From Alteromonas macleodii (GTDB lineage: Bacteria; Pseudomonadota; Gammaproteobacteria; Enterobacterales; Alteromonadaceae): 64,000 bases of DNA. Location of the stretch: contig NZ_LR812090.1 of the NCBI RefSeq assembly GCF_903772925.1, forward strand, positions 406,593 through 470,592, in the 5' to 3' direction. Below are positions 62,527 through 64,000 of this stretch, piece by piece (the stretch's first letter is position 1; the number at the start of each line of letters is the position of its first letter). The notes under the pieces are model-generated. The model made no database searches. It was given only the letters and a program-made list of their open reading frames with translations, and was not told the origin of the DNA. A program made the position numbers and the translations under genes.

Positions 62527-63402
62527 TTACTTATCGTTCGCGCTGTGTAACTTATGCGTGTTGAGCGTTTCATAGACTGACGCCGACGTTATAAGAATTC
62601 CGCCTAGCAATGCGCTTAAGCCGGGCTTTTCATTAAGTAAAATTATGGCAAGAAAAACACCGTAAAGCGGCTGCATGCAGGCAATAAGTGAAAATGTCTT
62701 TGCCCGTAAGTGACGCAGACTCGCCGCAATCAAAGCATGGGGAAGAGCGGTAAATACAGTGCCTAAAAGCAACAGCATTAGCCAAGAGCTCGTTGACGCC
62801 GAGGCTATTTCCGCACTGCCTATTGGCAGCATTAATACACTGATAACCAAAGTTTGCCATGCCATAGCTTGCGCACCGCTGTAGTGCTTAAAATGCTTAC
62901 GGTGAATTAGGTTTCTAAACGAGTACAAGATGGCAGATGCAATACCGATAAGTACCCCAAGGGTAACATCATTTTCCAATGATATTTCAGGCACAATTAA
63001 ATAAACACCAATGACTACCGTTAACGTAGATACAATGTCCTGCCACACCAGGCTAACCCGTTCGAAAAAAGGTTCAATAAGCACTGTAATAACAGGAAAG
63101 GTAAATAGCGCAATCATGCCAACAGATACGCCAGCATATTGCATTGCGGCAAAATAGGTAACCCAATGTAGCGCCATTAAAAACCCTAGACCAAGAGCGA
63201 CGCCATAATCTTTTCTGGAATTGAGCTTTATTTTATTTCCGGCCAGTTTCAAAAATGCCAGCAGGGCGATGCAAGCAAATACTGAACGCACTAGCGTAAT
63301 GTCACTGGCACTAAGTGGTACAAGCCTAGAAAAAAGGGCTGTACCACCTAATAAAATGACCGTGAGGTGAAGCGAAATCAGGCTTTTTTTAACAGCATCC
63401 AT
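62527..63402 (-). CDS. EamA/DMT-superfamily transporter
   Basis: A 291-residue integral membrane protein with about ten helices in two EamA repeats (about 5-137 and 148-282). Typical segments: VSVGMIALFTFPVITVLIEPFF ending repeat 1 and ALRHLRAKTFSLIACMQPLYGVFLAIILLNEKPGLSALLGGILIT ending repeat 2 (seen as ACMQPLYGVFLAIILLNE). Drug/metabolite exporters of this family have varied substrates; none can be assigned. It starts 3 bp after the psd stop, so it is in the psd operon. Confidence 0.88.
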   Translation of the reverse strand: MDAVKKSLISLHLTVILLGGTALFSRLVPLSASDITLVRSVFACIALLAFLKLAGNKIKLNSRKDYGVALGLGFLMALHWVTYFAAMQYAGVSVGMIALFTFPVITVLIEPFFERVSLVWQDIVSTLTVVIGVYLIVPEISLENDVTLGVLIGIASAILYSFRNLIHRKHFKHYSGAQAMAWQTLVISVLMLPIGSAEIASASTSSWLMLLLLGTVFTALPHALIAASLRHLRAKTFSLIACMQPLYGVFLAIILLNEKPGLSALLGGILITSASVYETLNTHKLHSANDK

Positions 63403-63405
63403 AAA

Positions 63406-64000
63406 CTAGCTGTCAGCGCCCTCAGATGGTGTTTCTTTTTTTGTTTCACCTGCATCGTCATCGAACTCATCGCTATTTTGCTCAGGCTCTGGCGAAGCAA
63501 CGTCTTGTGAAGCTATCTCTTGTGAAGATAGTTTTGAAGCCATAGGTTCACCTAGGCGAGTAACCATACCTGGGGCAATATCTTCAAAGTTGATCATGTC
63601 TTTTTCAAAACATACCACAATGGTAGAGCCCAGTTTAAAGCGGCCAAGCTCGGCACCTTTTTCAAGGAAAACAGACGCTTCTGTGTCTTTTTCATATGAC
63701 CAGTGCTGAACGTTTTTACCTGCAGGTGGCGTAACTGTGCCTGCCCAAACGGTCTCAATACTAGCCACAATAGTTGCGCCTACTAGTACCATAGCCATTT
63801 TGCCTACAGGTGTATCAAACAGCGCCACAACACGTTCGTTACGTGCAAATAGCCCAGGTATATTTTGTGCCGTAAGCGGATTTACTGAAAACAATTCGCC
63901 TGGCACATATAGCATGTCAGTTAGGGTGCCCTCAACTGGCATATGAATTCTGTGATAATCGCGAGGGGCTAGGTAAATGGTAGCAAATTTACCATTTTTA
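63406..64000 (-). CDS. psd: Phosphatidylserine decarboxylase (5'-truncated by window edge)
   Basis: The C-terminal ~198 codons of Psd, which makes phosphatidylethanolamine in the inner membrane. The frame remains open to the window end and reads [21 protein letters not shown], placing the ATG at 63942 inside the gene. Family motifs: [31 protein letters not shown], and the self-cleavage site LGST (in [13 protein letters not shown]), whose Ser becomes the pyruvoyl group. A ~45-residue acidic tail follows, as is also seen in E. coli Psd. Confidence 0.96.
   Translation of the reverse strand, partial: KNGKFATIYLAPRDYHRIHMPVEGTLTDMLYVPGELFSVNPLTAQNIPGLFARNERVVALFDTPVGKMAMVLVGATIVASIETVWAGTVTPPAGKNVQHWSYEKDTEASVFLEKGAELGRFKLGSTIVVCFEKDMINFEDIAPGMVTRLGEPMASKLSSQEIASQDVASPEPEQNSDEFDDDAGETKKETPSEGADS

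Noticed and set aside
63406..63560. Acidic C-terminal tail of Psd as a novel extension
   Set aside because: E. coli Psd also ends in an acidic low-complexity tail, so this is ordinary.
1..64000. tRNA, rRNA, CRISPR, prophage, toxin-antitoxin or anti-phage defence loci
   Set aside because: Scanned by eye for T-loop motifs, regular spaced repeats and typical gene families; none found.

Overview
The window reads as a chromosomal segment of a marine gammaproteobacterium of the Alteromonas / Alteromonadaceae type. The inference rests on protein similarity recalled from known families (ParC, MrcA, PilQ, ArgC-H, AstCAD, CpxRA), on gene orders shared with other gammaproteobacteria, and on moderate GC with AT-rich intergenic regions. 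No rRNA, tRNA, CRISPR array, phage or defence island was seen. Almost all of the DNA is ordinary core chromosome with one intact insertion sequence.

Layout. 1-4.6 kb: the 3' part of parC, then an H-NOX nitric-oxide sensor followed 11 bp later by a PAS-GGDEF-EAL protein. 4.6-9.3 kb: arginine succinyltransferase catabolic operon astC-astA-astD with a DUF1338 gene downstream. 9.8-13.7 kb: HDOD protein, pabA, trpS, rpe. 14.1-24.8 kb: an outer-membrane protein and two small genes, then dam-damX-aroB-aroK and pilQPONM, transcribed leftward, with mrcA divergent from pilM. This is the same order as the enterobacterial mrcA/hofMNOPQ/aroKB/damX/dam/rpe/trpS block, but with gph absent and a small cassette inserted between dam and rpe. 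27.6-31.1 kb: maeA, a small lipoprotein, yghU.

31.1-32.5 kb: a complete IS4-family element (31071-32404) with a 9-bp target duplication, inserted into a short GGGGTCAG-type repeat that recurs at 32.4-32.5 kb and 35.04 kb. 32.5-39.3 kb is the most accessory-looking part: an unknown membrane protein, a catalase, a TetR regulator divergent from an FAD oxidoreductase plus DUF2855 pair, and an alpha/beta hydrolase. 39.5-46.3 kb: arginine biosynthesis operon argC-B-F-G-H-A. Its 337-nt leader holds a promoter, a tandem ARG box, a 42-codon ORF with a Shine-Dalgarno and tandem CGA Arg codons, and a terminator-like hairpin with a perfect 18-bp outer stem just before argC. This candidate arginine attenuator is the most interesting item in the window.

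46.9-50.4 kb: mgsA, an unrecognised Ser/Thr-rich protein, and a detached flgH-flgT flagellar pair. 50.5-53.6 kb: a duplicated-domain Spy/CpxP-like periplasmic protein divergent from cpxR-cpxA, with GTAAA CpxR boxes between them. 53.7-59.9 kb: pldB, trmL, a CpxR-box-preceded exported protein, gpsA-secB-grxC-yibN, envC. 60.2-64 kb: yibQ, a MerC-family protein behind a near-perfect Zur box, ugpQ-like phosphodiesterase, an EamA transporter and the 3' part of psd.

Where start codons were ambiguous, the start was chosen from Shine-Dalgarno position and family length; each such case is stated in the entry.
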